From contig CM051016.1 in NCBI GenBank assembly GCA_027704905.1, forward strand, positions 9,350,255-9,414,254: a stretch of DNA of 64,000 bases, given 5' to 3'. The position numbers and the translations under genes were made by a program. A model generated the notes under the pieces. That model saw only the letters and a program-made list of their open reading frames with translations, did not search any database and was not told the DNA's origin. Numbering within the stretch: the first letter of the stretch is position 1; every line of letters begins with the position of its first letter. Shown here one piece after another: positions 23,001 through 32,100 of this stretch. Source of the DNA: Muraenolepis orangiensis (taxonomy: Eukaryota > Chordata > Actinopteri > Gadiformes > Muraenolepididae).

Positions 23001-24077
23001 CCAGGCATCGACAGGGAAATCGAGACCCTGGTTAAGGACTGCACTGCTTGCCTTCTTAGTGGCAAGACCAGGGCCCCAGGCCCACCCCCACCCATGCAGC
23101 CGTTGGACTGGCCGTCCCAACCCTGGGAGCACCTGCAACTCGACATCTGCGGCGAGCTACACGGGGTACCGCATCACCAGCGTTTCCTCGTCGTGATCTA
23201 CGACCTGCACTCTAAGTGGCCGGAGGTAATACCCGTGGGCTCGGTCACAGCCAAGGTGTTGGTTGACATTCTTGACTCCCTGTTCGCGCGTTGGGGCCTG
23301 CCCAAGAGGATCACAACCGACAATGGTCCCCAAATGGTCTCCCACGAACTGTCCTCTTATCTGGAGGGGAAAGGGATCCGCCACATTCGCACAGCGTTCT
23401 ACAACCCAGCGGCAAACGGGGGGGTGGAACGGCTGAATCAGTCACTAAAAAATGGCATCAGGGCCCACCTGGCACAAGGGTACACGCTCATCAACAGCCT
23501 CCTCCAGACGCTGCTGCATTACCGGGCCACCCGACACGCCACCACAGGAGTCTCCCCAGCCTCCCTCATGCTGGGGCGGGAGCTTCAGCTGCCTCTGGAT
23601 AGGCTCCGCCCCACACCAGCTCAGGCCCCAGCCCATCCGGTTCAAGCCACAGTCGCCACACGCCAGCGTCTGATGAAGAACCGTTTCGACAGGGCCCGAC
23701 GTGCTAGGCCACCTGCCATGGCTGCCTTGGACTGGGTCAGGATCCGACGACCTCACCGTGACAACAAGCTCCAGTCATTTTGGTCAGACCCTGTCCAGGT
23801 CAGCCAACAGCTTGGCCCGGCTTCGTTCAGGCTCGCTGATGGCACGCGCTGGCATGCTAGCCGCCTGCGTAAGGTGCACGCCCCCGCCGGCCCAGTGCCT
23901 GCTGCTACAGCTCTGCCGGCCGCACGGTTCGATGCCGCACCAGCCCCAGCCCCTCTAGCCCAGCCGGACGTCGTGGGGCCACCGCCAGTGGTTGTGGTTG
24001 CACCTGAGCCCCGCCCAGTTCGGGCACGCAGCAGGCCGGAGCACCTGCGTGATTTTGTAACTGACTATAACCCGTAG
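20088..24077 (+). CDS. Ty3/gypsy Gag-Pol polyprotein, intact
   Basis: One uninterrupted frame of 1329 aa from the ATG at 20088. The frame is open 30 codons further left, but those lie in the LTR. Order: Gag; two zinc knuckles (CGNCGSPAHD..., CSNCGRLNHFHKVC, about 20765-20880); protease (LLLDTGAS, about 20990); reverse transcriptase with YLDD (21825-21836); RNase H (TCDASATAIGAV, about 22270); integrase with H-H-C-C finger (HEGHLG...CTAC, about 22940-23055) and the D-D-E core (DICGE, TDNGP, NGGVERLNQ, about 23140-23430). Gag and Pol fused in one frame, RNase H before integrase and a Ser-tRNA primer fit a Mag-like Ty3/gypsy lineage. An intact frame and matching LTRs indicate a young, possibly active copy. 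Confidence 0.95.
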   Translation: MADCSIPPPSPFLATPGEPLIPWPRWISSFETYILAAGLERVSAERKRALLLHCLGAEGQRVFETLGPAAGYTETVALLRSHFATPQSALLRRVIFGRRHQRPGESVTQYVADLRGLASSCKFGALQDELIRDHLILHTNCDKIRERLLMENDDVTLAAALHLAVQVESALECAATLSASSNSLAADEATGARARDSLTPLLHVSTDSSGGSVQLASQSRDRPHQPCGNCGSPAHDSRAQTCPARGKTCSNCGRLNHFHKVCRSAPARASQPPTTIIHNVSSGRVPFKTCSLMVGDVTLPLLLDTGASVSLLNWVTYQQFFSHEPLGPPTTTLRGYANSKIDIVGSLQLPVKYGEKTLPVFRFNIARHGTNLLGLDLFNSLGFTLLDTSGSEIHTVASPWQQQWPALFSGVGCLDIFAHQPLIDPQVRPVIQPLRRSPLALRDDISSELQSMLDGNIIEQVNASPWISNIVVAKKKSGGLRLCVDLRAVNKAIFPDKYPLPTSEELTAQFYGSTVFSKLDLRQGYLQVPLHPESRNLTAFITHKGVFRYKRMAFGLSSAPSCFQKIMASIFAGIPGVAIYLDDIVVHGATVESHDERLHSVFGALAKHHLTLNGEKCVFAAPAVEFVGFRLSADGIYPLYSNTEAIHRVPEPTSAAQLASFLGMTAFYLRFLPQYSATTTPLRHLLKQGEPWLWTPACSDAVRLLKAQLTSPPVLAYFDLASPTLVTCDASATAIGAVMSQLQKGVERPIAFASRALSPTEQRYSVGEREALACLWACERWHMYLYGRSFTLRTDHQSLTTLLATSGTGHRPLRLHRWADRLQQYNFRLQFTPGRDNVVADLLSRSIPNPPSDPPSTPERDQAEHDLVQLLHTPLQETVSLKELQDVSADDPTLTTLSAYIRQGWPTRVADELLPYFRVRDELSCWNDTCIARGLCTVVPSALRARILTMAHEGHLGIVRLKQRCRDLVWWPGIDREIETLVKDCTACLLSGKTRAPGPPPPMQPLDWPSQPWEHLQLDICGELHGVPHHQRFLVVIYDLHSKWPEVIPVGSVTAKVLVDILDSLFARWGLPKRITTDNGPQMVSHELSSYLEGKGIRHIRTAFYNPAANGGVERLNQSLKNGIRAHLAQGYTLINSLLQTLLHYRATRHATTGVSPASLMLGRELQLPLDRLRPTPAQAPAHPVQATVATRQRLMKNRFDRARRARPPAMAALDWVRIRRPHRDNKLQSFWSDPVQVSQQLGPASFRLADGTRWHASRLRKVHAPAGPVPAATALPAARFDAAPAPAPLAQPDVVGPPPVVVVAPEPRPVRARSRPEHLRDFVTDYNP

Positions 24078-24083
24078 GTTCCG

Positions 24084-24252
24084 TGAGGGGGGGGGAAATG
24101 TTACATCTGGCACTACACTCAGTGCACGGTATCAATGCGCAATGTGATGTATGTGGTGACCGGATCTTGTTTGATTGTGTGTGTTCATTAAATGGAGTAG
24201 ACTCAACTCCAACGTTCGCTCCCGTCTCATTCTCCATTATTCGAACATATCA
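24084..24252 (+). repeat. Polypurine tract and 3' LTR of the gypsy element
   Basis: The purine run gagggggggggaaa (about 24085-24098) directly precedes the LTR (24099-24252, 154 bp). The target duplication ggccg follows. Confidence 0.93.
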
Positions 24253-24705
24253 GGCCGTCCAACACCTGACAATCTTGAGCTGAATCAAGTTGTTAAAGCA
24301 GGCTATGTTCGCCATTTTCAGGCTAGCAACTGGGAAAGATACCCATGGCTAACGGGCTCTACTAGCCACAAGAGGCTCTACTAGCCACAAGAGGCTCTAC
24401 TGATGGGAGTGCTTGGTATTTGGGACCGACAAGAGAGCAGGGAATTGGAAAGGCAACTTCTTTAGGATCTGAAAAGCGATCAGTTCATCCAGAAGGACAG
24501 GAGAATGGATTTCGTCTTCAAGTGAACATCATTGGTGAGTGAGACTCATTTGTCTTTGCTGGTTTTGTCTCAGTGTTGCATCTCGTTGAGCTGGTTGTTG
24601 CATATTGTTTCCACACACTGAATGATTAGTTAATGGCTGTCTTGGGTTTGTTAAGCATTGTTGTGCATTTGAATTGAGAGTTTTGACTTGATCTTTCTTT
24701 GCATC

Positions 24706-24912
24706 GCTTAACGTGGAAAGACTTTTCCACGTTAAAACCGCGATCAATAATCACCTAGTTTGCATATGTCTTGTCATTAGCACTTTCACCTTTTCACTTT
24801 CATTTTGACAGGTGAAAGTGCTAATGACAAGACATATGCCAGAGACATTTGGTGATTATTGATCGCTGTTTTGGAACTTTAAGTTACGTTAAGCCTTTTC
24901 TCGTGAAGCGTG
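24706..24912. mobile_element. Foldback MITE, short-loop version in the hAT intron
   Basis: Same design as 360-573: near-perfect hairpin around about 24768-24840 with a ~20 base loop, ends cgcttaacgtg... It lies just after the hAT exon donor. Confidence 0.6.
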
Positions 24913-25111
24913 TTAGACCGTCCCTTTAACCGATAGCCTGTGTGTGGTGGTCTGTGTTGGGCTGTTACTTCACTACATGGACATGGACACTGCTTTGACA
25001 ACGAGGGTACACTTGGAAATTGGCTGCGACAATCTGATCTGCCTAAATGAGATAAGGCATAAAGTAAAAAAACCGAATGTTCGAATGGGGAGGGGGGTGT
25101 GTGGTCTACAG

Positions 25112-25643
25112 CAGGGGTTCCCAAAGTTCGCGGGACCCCGAGGGGGGGGGGGGGGGTTTGTTTGTAGATGTAGGTGCATTTGCATTAATAAACAAGGCAA
25201 GTCAGGCTGTGTCTCAACGCCGTGTATTCACAGTGAGCAGGTAATCATACAACTGAGGTATAGTCACGTGAGGCAGGTATATATATATCACAGGCACAAT
25301 ACGTCCACAGGGTGGAGCTGCAAACTAGCCTAAACCACCCTGTAACAGGGGTCGCGAGATGATTTCAGAATCCTCTTGATGTGACCATGTAAGTCTGTTT
25401 AATATGTAAGGGTGACGAATAAAGGAATTCTGATTCCGACAGATTCACGACTATCATTTGCAGCTGAAAAAAAGCCACACACGCGATTACCCCCCCCCCC
25501 CCCCCTTGGACTTCACGATGTTCTCGATGGTGAAGATCTGTGCACACGTTGTTTTTAATGTTCCAGTCCCTCCGGTGATAGTGTGTGCCAGTCTCCAGTC
25601 TGTTATGTTGGGGGTCGCGGGCTGAAAAGTTGGGGAACCCCTG
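25112..25643. mobile_element. Non-autonomous hAT MITE (CAGGGGTTCCC) with 8 bp duplication
   Basis: Inverted ends caggggttcccaaag and ...ttggggaacccctg, flanked by gtctacag on both sides (25104-25111, 25644-25651). Contains G- and C-homopolymer runs and no coding sequence. A sister copy at 48123-48451 is shorter, and a truncated one is at 773. Confidence 0.9.
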
Positions 25644-25689
25644 GTCTACAGACAGAAGGTCCAGTTGTGATAGACACGCTTCGCCACTG

Positions 25690-26283
25690 CCGTATTGAGG
25701 GGAGGATGGATGGGGCCATGTATCGCGAGATCTTGGCCAACAACCTCCTTCCTTCAATAAGAGCATTGAAGATGGGTCGTGGCTGGGTCTTCCAGCATGA
25801 CAACGACCTGAAACACACAGCCAGGGCAACTAAGGAGTGGCTCCGTAAGAAGCATCTCAAGGTCCTGGAGTGACCTAGCCAGTCTCCAGACCTGAACCCA
25901 ATAGAAAATCTTTGGAGGGAGCTGAAAGTCCGTGTTGCCCAGCGACAGCCCCGAAACCTGAAGGATCTGGAGAACATCTGTATGGAGGAGTGGGCCAAAA
26001 TCCCTGCTGCAGTGTGTGCAAACCTGGTCAAGAACTACAGGAAACGTCTGATCTCTGTAATTGCAAACAAAGGTTTCTTTACCAAATATTAAGTTCTGTT
26101 TTTCTGATGTATCAAATACTTATTTCATGCAATAAAATGCAAATGAATTACTTAAAAATCATACAATGTGATTTTCTGGATGTTTTAGATTCCGTCTCTC
26201 ACAGTGTACCTATGATAAAAATTACAGACCTCTACATGCTTTGTAAGTGGGAAAACCTGCAAAATCGGCAGTGTATCAAATAC
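25690..26283 (+). pseudogene. Tc1-like transposase C-terminal half and right end
   Basis: Continues the Tc1 gene cut at 19312: RIEGRMDGAMYREIL, then the second catalytic Asp (FQHDND) and the third (SPDLNPIE). A TGG-to-TGA change (about 25871) stops the frame just before that third motif, and the same stop is in the unit 2 copy. The right terminal repeat (aaatcggcagtgtatcaaatac) is cut short at 26283 by the next element, so the whole Tc1 is dead. Confidence 0.85.
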
Positions 26284-26613
26284 ATGGACTGGCCATCTGG
26301 CATACCGGGCATTTGCCCGGTGGGCCGCGGTAGTTTTGGGCCGAGCCGGCCGGCAAAATAAATAAAAAATTAAAACGTTTTTTTTTATTTTTTTACCGGC
26401 CGGCCCGGCCGAAAGCTATCGTCGAACGGCCCATAAATCGAAAGCTACCATCGAACGGCCCATAAATCGAAAGCTACCATCGAACGGCCCATAAATCGGG
26501 GACAGCGGCCCATTGGTCAATTTTCTATACAAGACACTGGGCTGGCCCAATCAACAGTGGGCCTGTCTGGGCCAAAAATGCCAGGGCCTAATTTTTGTCC
26601 CAGTCCAGCCCTG
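26284..26613. mobile_element. Non-autonomous hAT-like element (CAGGGCTGGACTGG family), left end lost
   Basis: The right end, read in complement, is cagggctggactgggacaaa. The left begins tggactggccatctgg, lacking the first few bases. It contains three ~28 bp repeats of cgaaagctaccatcgaacggcccataaat. It marks the junction between duplicated units, and the same junction recurs at 49090-49448 with four repeats. Confidence 0.65.
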
Positions 26614-27070
26614 CTGCTAAAGCGAATTGCACTTGGTTTTCATTGGCCAAATGCTACTTATTCAAATCAAATTAGTTATCATAAGACTTAATACCTAGTG
26701 GCACGTTACTCATATTTCATACTTTGATAAGAGAATAGTACAAGTAGGCTACTACCCAAGCTAACAAGGGACACATTCATATATCTGTCAATCATCTAAC
26801 ATTAATTATAATTACATGACGTACTCAACCTTGGTTTGACTTCCACTTAAAGGATATTACGTTACAGTTTAGGTTGGATGTAATTGTATTAAATCAGAAG
26901 GACGCAAAGCCATTGCAATACCAACTGAACTTATATAAAAAACAATCACATTAATATAAGACGTACGTGAAATTGATACTTCATGGACAATCACATTAAA
27001 ACCTCCCAGAGAGTTAGAGCGATGCTCTCAGAAATCTCAGCTGGTCCAATAGAATGAATCGACTGTGAGT

Positions 27071-27286
27071 TCTGACCAATAGGGAGCCAACAGCCTAGCC
27101 TCACCAACAGCTCCCTATTGGTCAGATGAATCGACTGTGAGTTCTGACCAATAGGGAGCCAACAGCTCCTCTATAAAGAGTGCTCCGGTCCGGCCCGCGG
27201 AGATCATTCAATCAGTGAAGGTTTGAGGCTGGACTGGAACAATAGGGATCTTTCTGTCTTCGCCCAGTAGTATTAGTAGTACACAG
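27071..27286 (+). promoter_or_regulatory. ckb copy 2 promoter with inverted CCAAT duplication, and exon 1
   Basis: TATAAAGA is at 27172-27179. Compared with copy 1 it carries an extra ~65 bp: tctgaccaatagggagc (27071-27087) is followed by its exact reverse complement (27110-27126) and then a second direct copy. This gives three CCAAT boxes in this block, one inverted, plus the CCAAT further upstream. The untranslated exon ends at 27286 before gtaggagt. Confidence 0.65.
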
Positions 27287-27659
27287 GTAGGAGTGGACTG
27301 CGGCTTTTTATTGTAACATATATTACACATTATTATTATAAGATGTACCTTATTATTCCGAGGCACGACGTTTAGGAATTTACGCGGACTGTACATTACG
27401 CATGAGCTAAAATATACATGTTTTATTTGATGTATATATTTCAGTTAAAATAATAATTAAACAACGTAGCCATCAAATGCATGTATACGCGCACCAGTCA
27501 GTGCAACTAGAAGATGGGTAGACCTTGAGAAGGAATCTGATGTCCCTGATCTATTGTGACCGGTTTGAGTCGAGGGTAAATGGACTTGCCGGAGTCCCTC
27601 CGGTCCACATGCGGTTCGCATGGTTTCTCCCCCTTCGGGCCGAACCGCAGCCAGCAGCC

Positions 27660-29136
27660 ATGCCGTTCGGAAACACTCACAACGAGATGAAGCTGAAGTA
27701 CTCCTCCGACAAGGAGTACCCCGACCTAAGCCAACACAACAACCACATGGCCAAGGTCCTCACGCCCGCCATCTACGAGCAGCTGAGGAAGAGACAGACC
27801 CCCAGCGGGTTCACCCTGGATGACGTCATCCAGACCGGGATTGATAACCCAGGTACAAAGAAAAAAAGCTCGTCCGCGGAGCCGTCAGATGTCACGCGTC
27901 GCTTCGTGTCCTCGCGCTAGACCGTAAATCCGGGCCCGCTAGACCCGGGACCGATAGACTCAGGGCTACTGTAGTATAATTTCTACTCGGTGGAATAAGA
28001 ATCTTTCTCAGAGGTCCGGATACTAAGGTCAAGGTGTTTATTGAACAAAGCATCAAATTCATCAGTTGCAACGAGATGGAGCCTGCCGTGTCAATTCGCA
28101 GAACTGGCGACGCGCTCCTTCACCAAACATTATATAGACAATAGCATCATAGAATAACCACTACTCCTAGTGGTCAAAGTAACAAACATCAACTTTAATA
28201 CTATTGGTCTGAGAGGTACAACCAGCACTCTGGTTGGTCACTGTGTCTTCCTCGGTGTCTTCATCGTCACGTCCCAAGTTTATGGCTCAAACCCCCAAGG
28301 GGGTCGTATTTGGCTTGCACAACATCCTGTAGGATACCGGTGAAAACCAGCCTAAAGGCACCATAACAAGGGCCTGAAGGCACAACAACACCTACACATC
28401 TGGAACTGCTTAACACATCTCTATGTCCTAGTGGGCCTTGCGGTCCACCAGCAGATTATGCTGTAGCCACCTACTGCAATGTATAGAGGATCCAAAGACA
28501 GTGTTTTAGATTATAATAAGGGTATAAAAATACACTACATATTCCCCCCTTTGGGACTCTATAAAGAAGTCCCAACACAAAAATGTTTACACAAATAAAA
28601 AACATCATATACCTTCAATTGCATCATCATTCTGTTTCACAATTCACAGTGCAATTAACATATTGTTCACATAAAGAATCATAGCACAATTCAACTGACA
28701 ATTTGAAAAAACCATATGCGATTGTACTGCATACAGTGTTGTAACATCAAAGAAAAACCACAGTCACTGTTCTCCTTCAGGACTTCCTGTAAAGTTAATT
28801 GTTCACAAGGTTCATGCATGCGTTAGTTCAAGCATTGCAACTCTGATTAAACCCCTTTCTGTGAATATTGCATAATGTAGTATTATTACTCTCTGTAGTA
28901 GTAAATATACTCTCTGGTAAATATGTATATATGTAGCACAGAATGAAAACTCTGCTTTTCAGGAAAAAACAACAATGTCCATGTTTTCTTATGCAAAATT
29001 ACATTCCTTAAGGTCTTCATTTATGATTTTCCATTCCTTGGGGGGAATTAAACACAAAAATGTTAAACACAATCAAAACAAACACAAAATCTGTTAATCT
29101 GATACGAATAGGCTTCATAACCATTAAACCACACTT

Positions 29137-29167
<31 letters not shown>

Positions 29168-32100
29168 GTATGATTGCATTATATCAAAAACATATTGAAA
29201 AATAAAATCTTAGTTAATCAAAATCAATGGGATGAGTTGACCCATCATACCTGCAACACCAAGTCTAAGCTATCTCAACTTTCACATTATCATCCTGATA
29301 AAATATATTGTATGATTAGTGGTCCTAGGGGGCCCACGATTCCCTAAATCAGGTATTTTATGGTCCTAGGGGGCCCATGATTCCCTAAATCAGGCATTTT
29401 ATGGTCCTAGGGGGCCCACGATTCCCTAAATCAGGTATTTTATGGTCCTAGGGGGCCCATGATTCCCTAAATCAGGCATTTTATGGTCCTAGGGGGCCCA
29501 CGATTCCCTAAATCAGGTATTTTATGGTGCTAGGGGGCCCATGATTCCCTAAATCAGGTATTTTATCTATGTGCTGTTCTAGCAAATCCTCTTAATGTTG
29601 CTGTAGAAGAAAAACCCCTTTCATTTGCATGGTGTGATGTTATGCAATGGAATCCATATGTAGGTTGTGTTGGACTGCAACCGCTGAGACGTATCCAAGG
29701 TCCACATCTATCAGGATGACAGATGATGTGACTTGGATCTGGTATGATCGCTTAACGTTTGACTGGACCCACGTTGGTTTTAGGATACGGACGTATACCC
29801 AGTCCTCAACCTGGGGTGATGGTTTGTCTGAGGTTGGATCGGCTGCCTGCTCCTGTTCAAACAGACACTCATAGACAGACGTGAGGCATGTTATACATGC
29901 AGCTAGCATCTTCTAGCTGCTTTGGTTCCTCACTGTGTCCAAGTATCATATAAGGGACAAACATGTTAGTTAAGCCTCTTCATATTATTTAAATTCAATG
30001 TAATTGTTCCATTAGCCCTTTCCACTAGTCCTGTTGACTCTGAATAATAGACCAAAAATACATTGTATTTGATTATTGTATGACATAAATGTAAACATGC
30101 TTGAATAGGTTATACTTGAAAGTAACCCATCGCTGTGTAGTTCTCTACAACATATTATGTATTTAGAGATGTTTATCAATGAAAATGTTTATCAATGAAA
30201 ACCTTCATCTCCCCCCTTGCAGAGTGACTAACCCCAGTGTCAATCTGCAAAACAACATTGATAAAACAAAAAATTAAAAATTACATTTTCTTTAAATGAA
30301 CAGAATAATACACATAAAGGAAATAAATGAAATATAACAATGTTACCACAAACAAATCTCAATAAAACTTGCAAAGTAAATCCTTCAATACAACACACAT
30401 AAATTCACCAATGAAACACACGATCAGCTTCATCTTGTGGTCACCAGGGTTCCAAAGGAAAACTCAGTCAGTCTGCAGTTTGACCAAGCATCCAAAAACA
30501 TAATTCAAAACAAATACAACAAAAAGATAAAAATTAAAATTCAGTTGAAATATGAATGTATGAGTATTTGCCAACTTAGGTCTGTCCATAATTTATTGTC
30601 TTTCACAGTATTTTGAATAATTGTCCTTGTCCTAGGCGCATCCCTTCAAACATCTACAACCTCTTCACACACTCTGATGTTTAAGTACTGCGTACCGATC
30701 TTCAGAAATTGAACACACACATCGGCCTTCATCTCGCATGATAGCCATCTGAACTGCCTGTATATTCATCGCTCTACCAATACCCCTTGTTATCATTCCT
30801 CGTATGATAGGAATAGCACAACTGATTATCAGGATCACAACAATTAGACCAACTCCAAAGATGGTTGTGTTGCTTCTACTGGAGTCCTTCTGGATCTTGT
30901 GGGATTCTAGTTACGATAGTCAAGGCTATACTCGCAGTGGAGGCTTCTGTGTTCAGATAATCCGGTCTCAGCGTGTTGATGGTGGTAGAGACAAAGATTG
31001 TACTTGAGTTTGAGGGAGCTGGTTTCAAAGTAGTGTGTGGACTTAGAGTCATGAGAGTTTCTGTCTCCATTGAAGTTGCTAATGGTTGTGTTAGATTTTC
31101 ACTGTTCTCTTGTACTGTTAGGGTTGTATTCTTATAGTTCAACAAAGGAAAATTCGGATCTCTGCATTCATATTGTCCTTCATCTTCCTGTTTGACATCT
31201 TTGATGAGGAGTGAACAATTCCCAAATTGTTTCATTCTGTTTTCATGTGTGGAATTTGAGTGTAATTCGCTGTTTTGTTTTGTCCATACAGCGTCTGCTT
31301 TATAGAGTCCAATGTTACATGGGAGTATGACTGAGCTCCCTTTCATTCCTGTGACTTCATTTCCTTGTCTTGCTCGTCGATTTCTCCTCAGAGACTTATG
31401 CCGTGTTGACATCTCCAATGTCATAGTCTTTGAGTCGAATAGATTTGACCGAGGTTCTGACTGGCCTTGAGCGTTTTGGCTGGACTGGATCAGGGCATTT
31501 CTTTGGTTCTCTGGAGTCAGTGGGGGAGGCCTCCCGGCCTCTTGAGTTTGGCTCTGGTTGTTCTGGAACATCCCGTAAATCAAGTGCATTGAACCCTCCG
31601 TGCTGTGCATCTTCTGGGAACTGGCACTCGGCATCACTTGGAAAAGGAGATATGCGATCATCCATATTCTCAATGTCATCTTCTGAGTCGGGAGCAGTAC
31701 CTCTGTTTTGAGGTGGTGCCTCCTTTTCTTCTCCTTTTGGTACCTCCTCCTCATCTCGGTCTGTTGGTGCCTTAATGCAGTGATGTAGGTGGTACCAAGT
31801 CGGAGATCCCTTGATCTGAATTGCAGTTCCTGTGGTGCGGATGACTTCGAATGGTCCCTCTCGTCGGGCGTCATGCCACTTCCTCCGGTAGATCTTGACA
31901 AACACTTTGTCGCCTGGTTGAATGGCATCTTTTCGCTCCTTCAAGTCCTCCTGTGCCTGTTTCTGGGCGACATAAACAGATATGTTTCTCAAACAAACCA
32001 TGCATCTTCCTATGACATGGACAATTCTTTCCAACAAATATGGAGCCCAAAATCCATATTCATTTGTGATCTTCCTTCTCACTTCCCCCTTGCTACATGG

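Larger units (their letters stand above)
19819..24534 (+). pseudogene. hAT transposase first exon, split by gypsy and frameshifted
   Basis: An ATG at 19819 opens MATGEDDVVADLLSEPFSRR, the N-terminal motif of ZMYM1-like hAT transposases. The exon resumes after the gypsy element with GYVRHFQASNWERYPWLTGS, the TTF-type zinc finger. Small frame breaks occur just after the insertion site, then a 19 bp tandem duplication and a TGA. A donor follows at 24535. The catalytic DDE/hATC region is absent. Confidence 0.7.
19313..25689 (+). mobile_element. hAT element (ZMYM-like transposase) inserted in Tc1, itself hosting other elements
   Basis: Left end cagtggtgaagcgtcagggc and right end (complement) cagtggcgaagcgtgtctat, with an 8 bp target duplication ccgtattg. 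Inside it: transposase exon pieces (19819-19921 and 24258-24534), an intact Ty3/gypsy element (19922-24252), a foldback MITE (about 24706-24912) and a hAT MITE (25112-25643). Without these it is roughly 1.3 kb of its own sequence, so most of the transposase has been lost. Unit 3 keeps only the left part (61125-61667) and unit 2 only the right end (48452-48497). Confidence 0.85.
28553..30660 (-). other. Retroviral 3' region without a clear gene
   Basis: 2.1 kb between the env-like frame and the 3' LTR, AT-rich. It holds the 41 bp repeat array (29310-29570), a TA microsatellite (about 29142-29162) and one 89-codon frame (29640-29909). No accessory gene recognised. Confidence 0.5.

Noticed and set aside
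31430..31711. Plus-strand frames inside the retrovirus
   Set aside because: Antisense shadows of the integrase tail and env-like frames; the virus reads on the minus strand.
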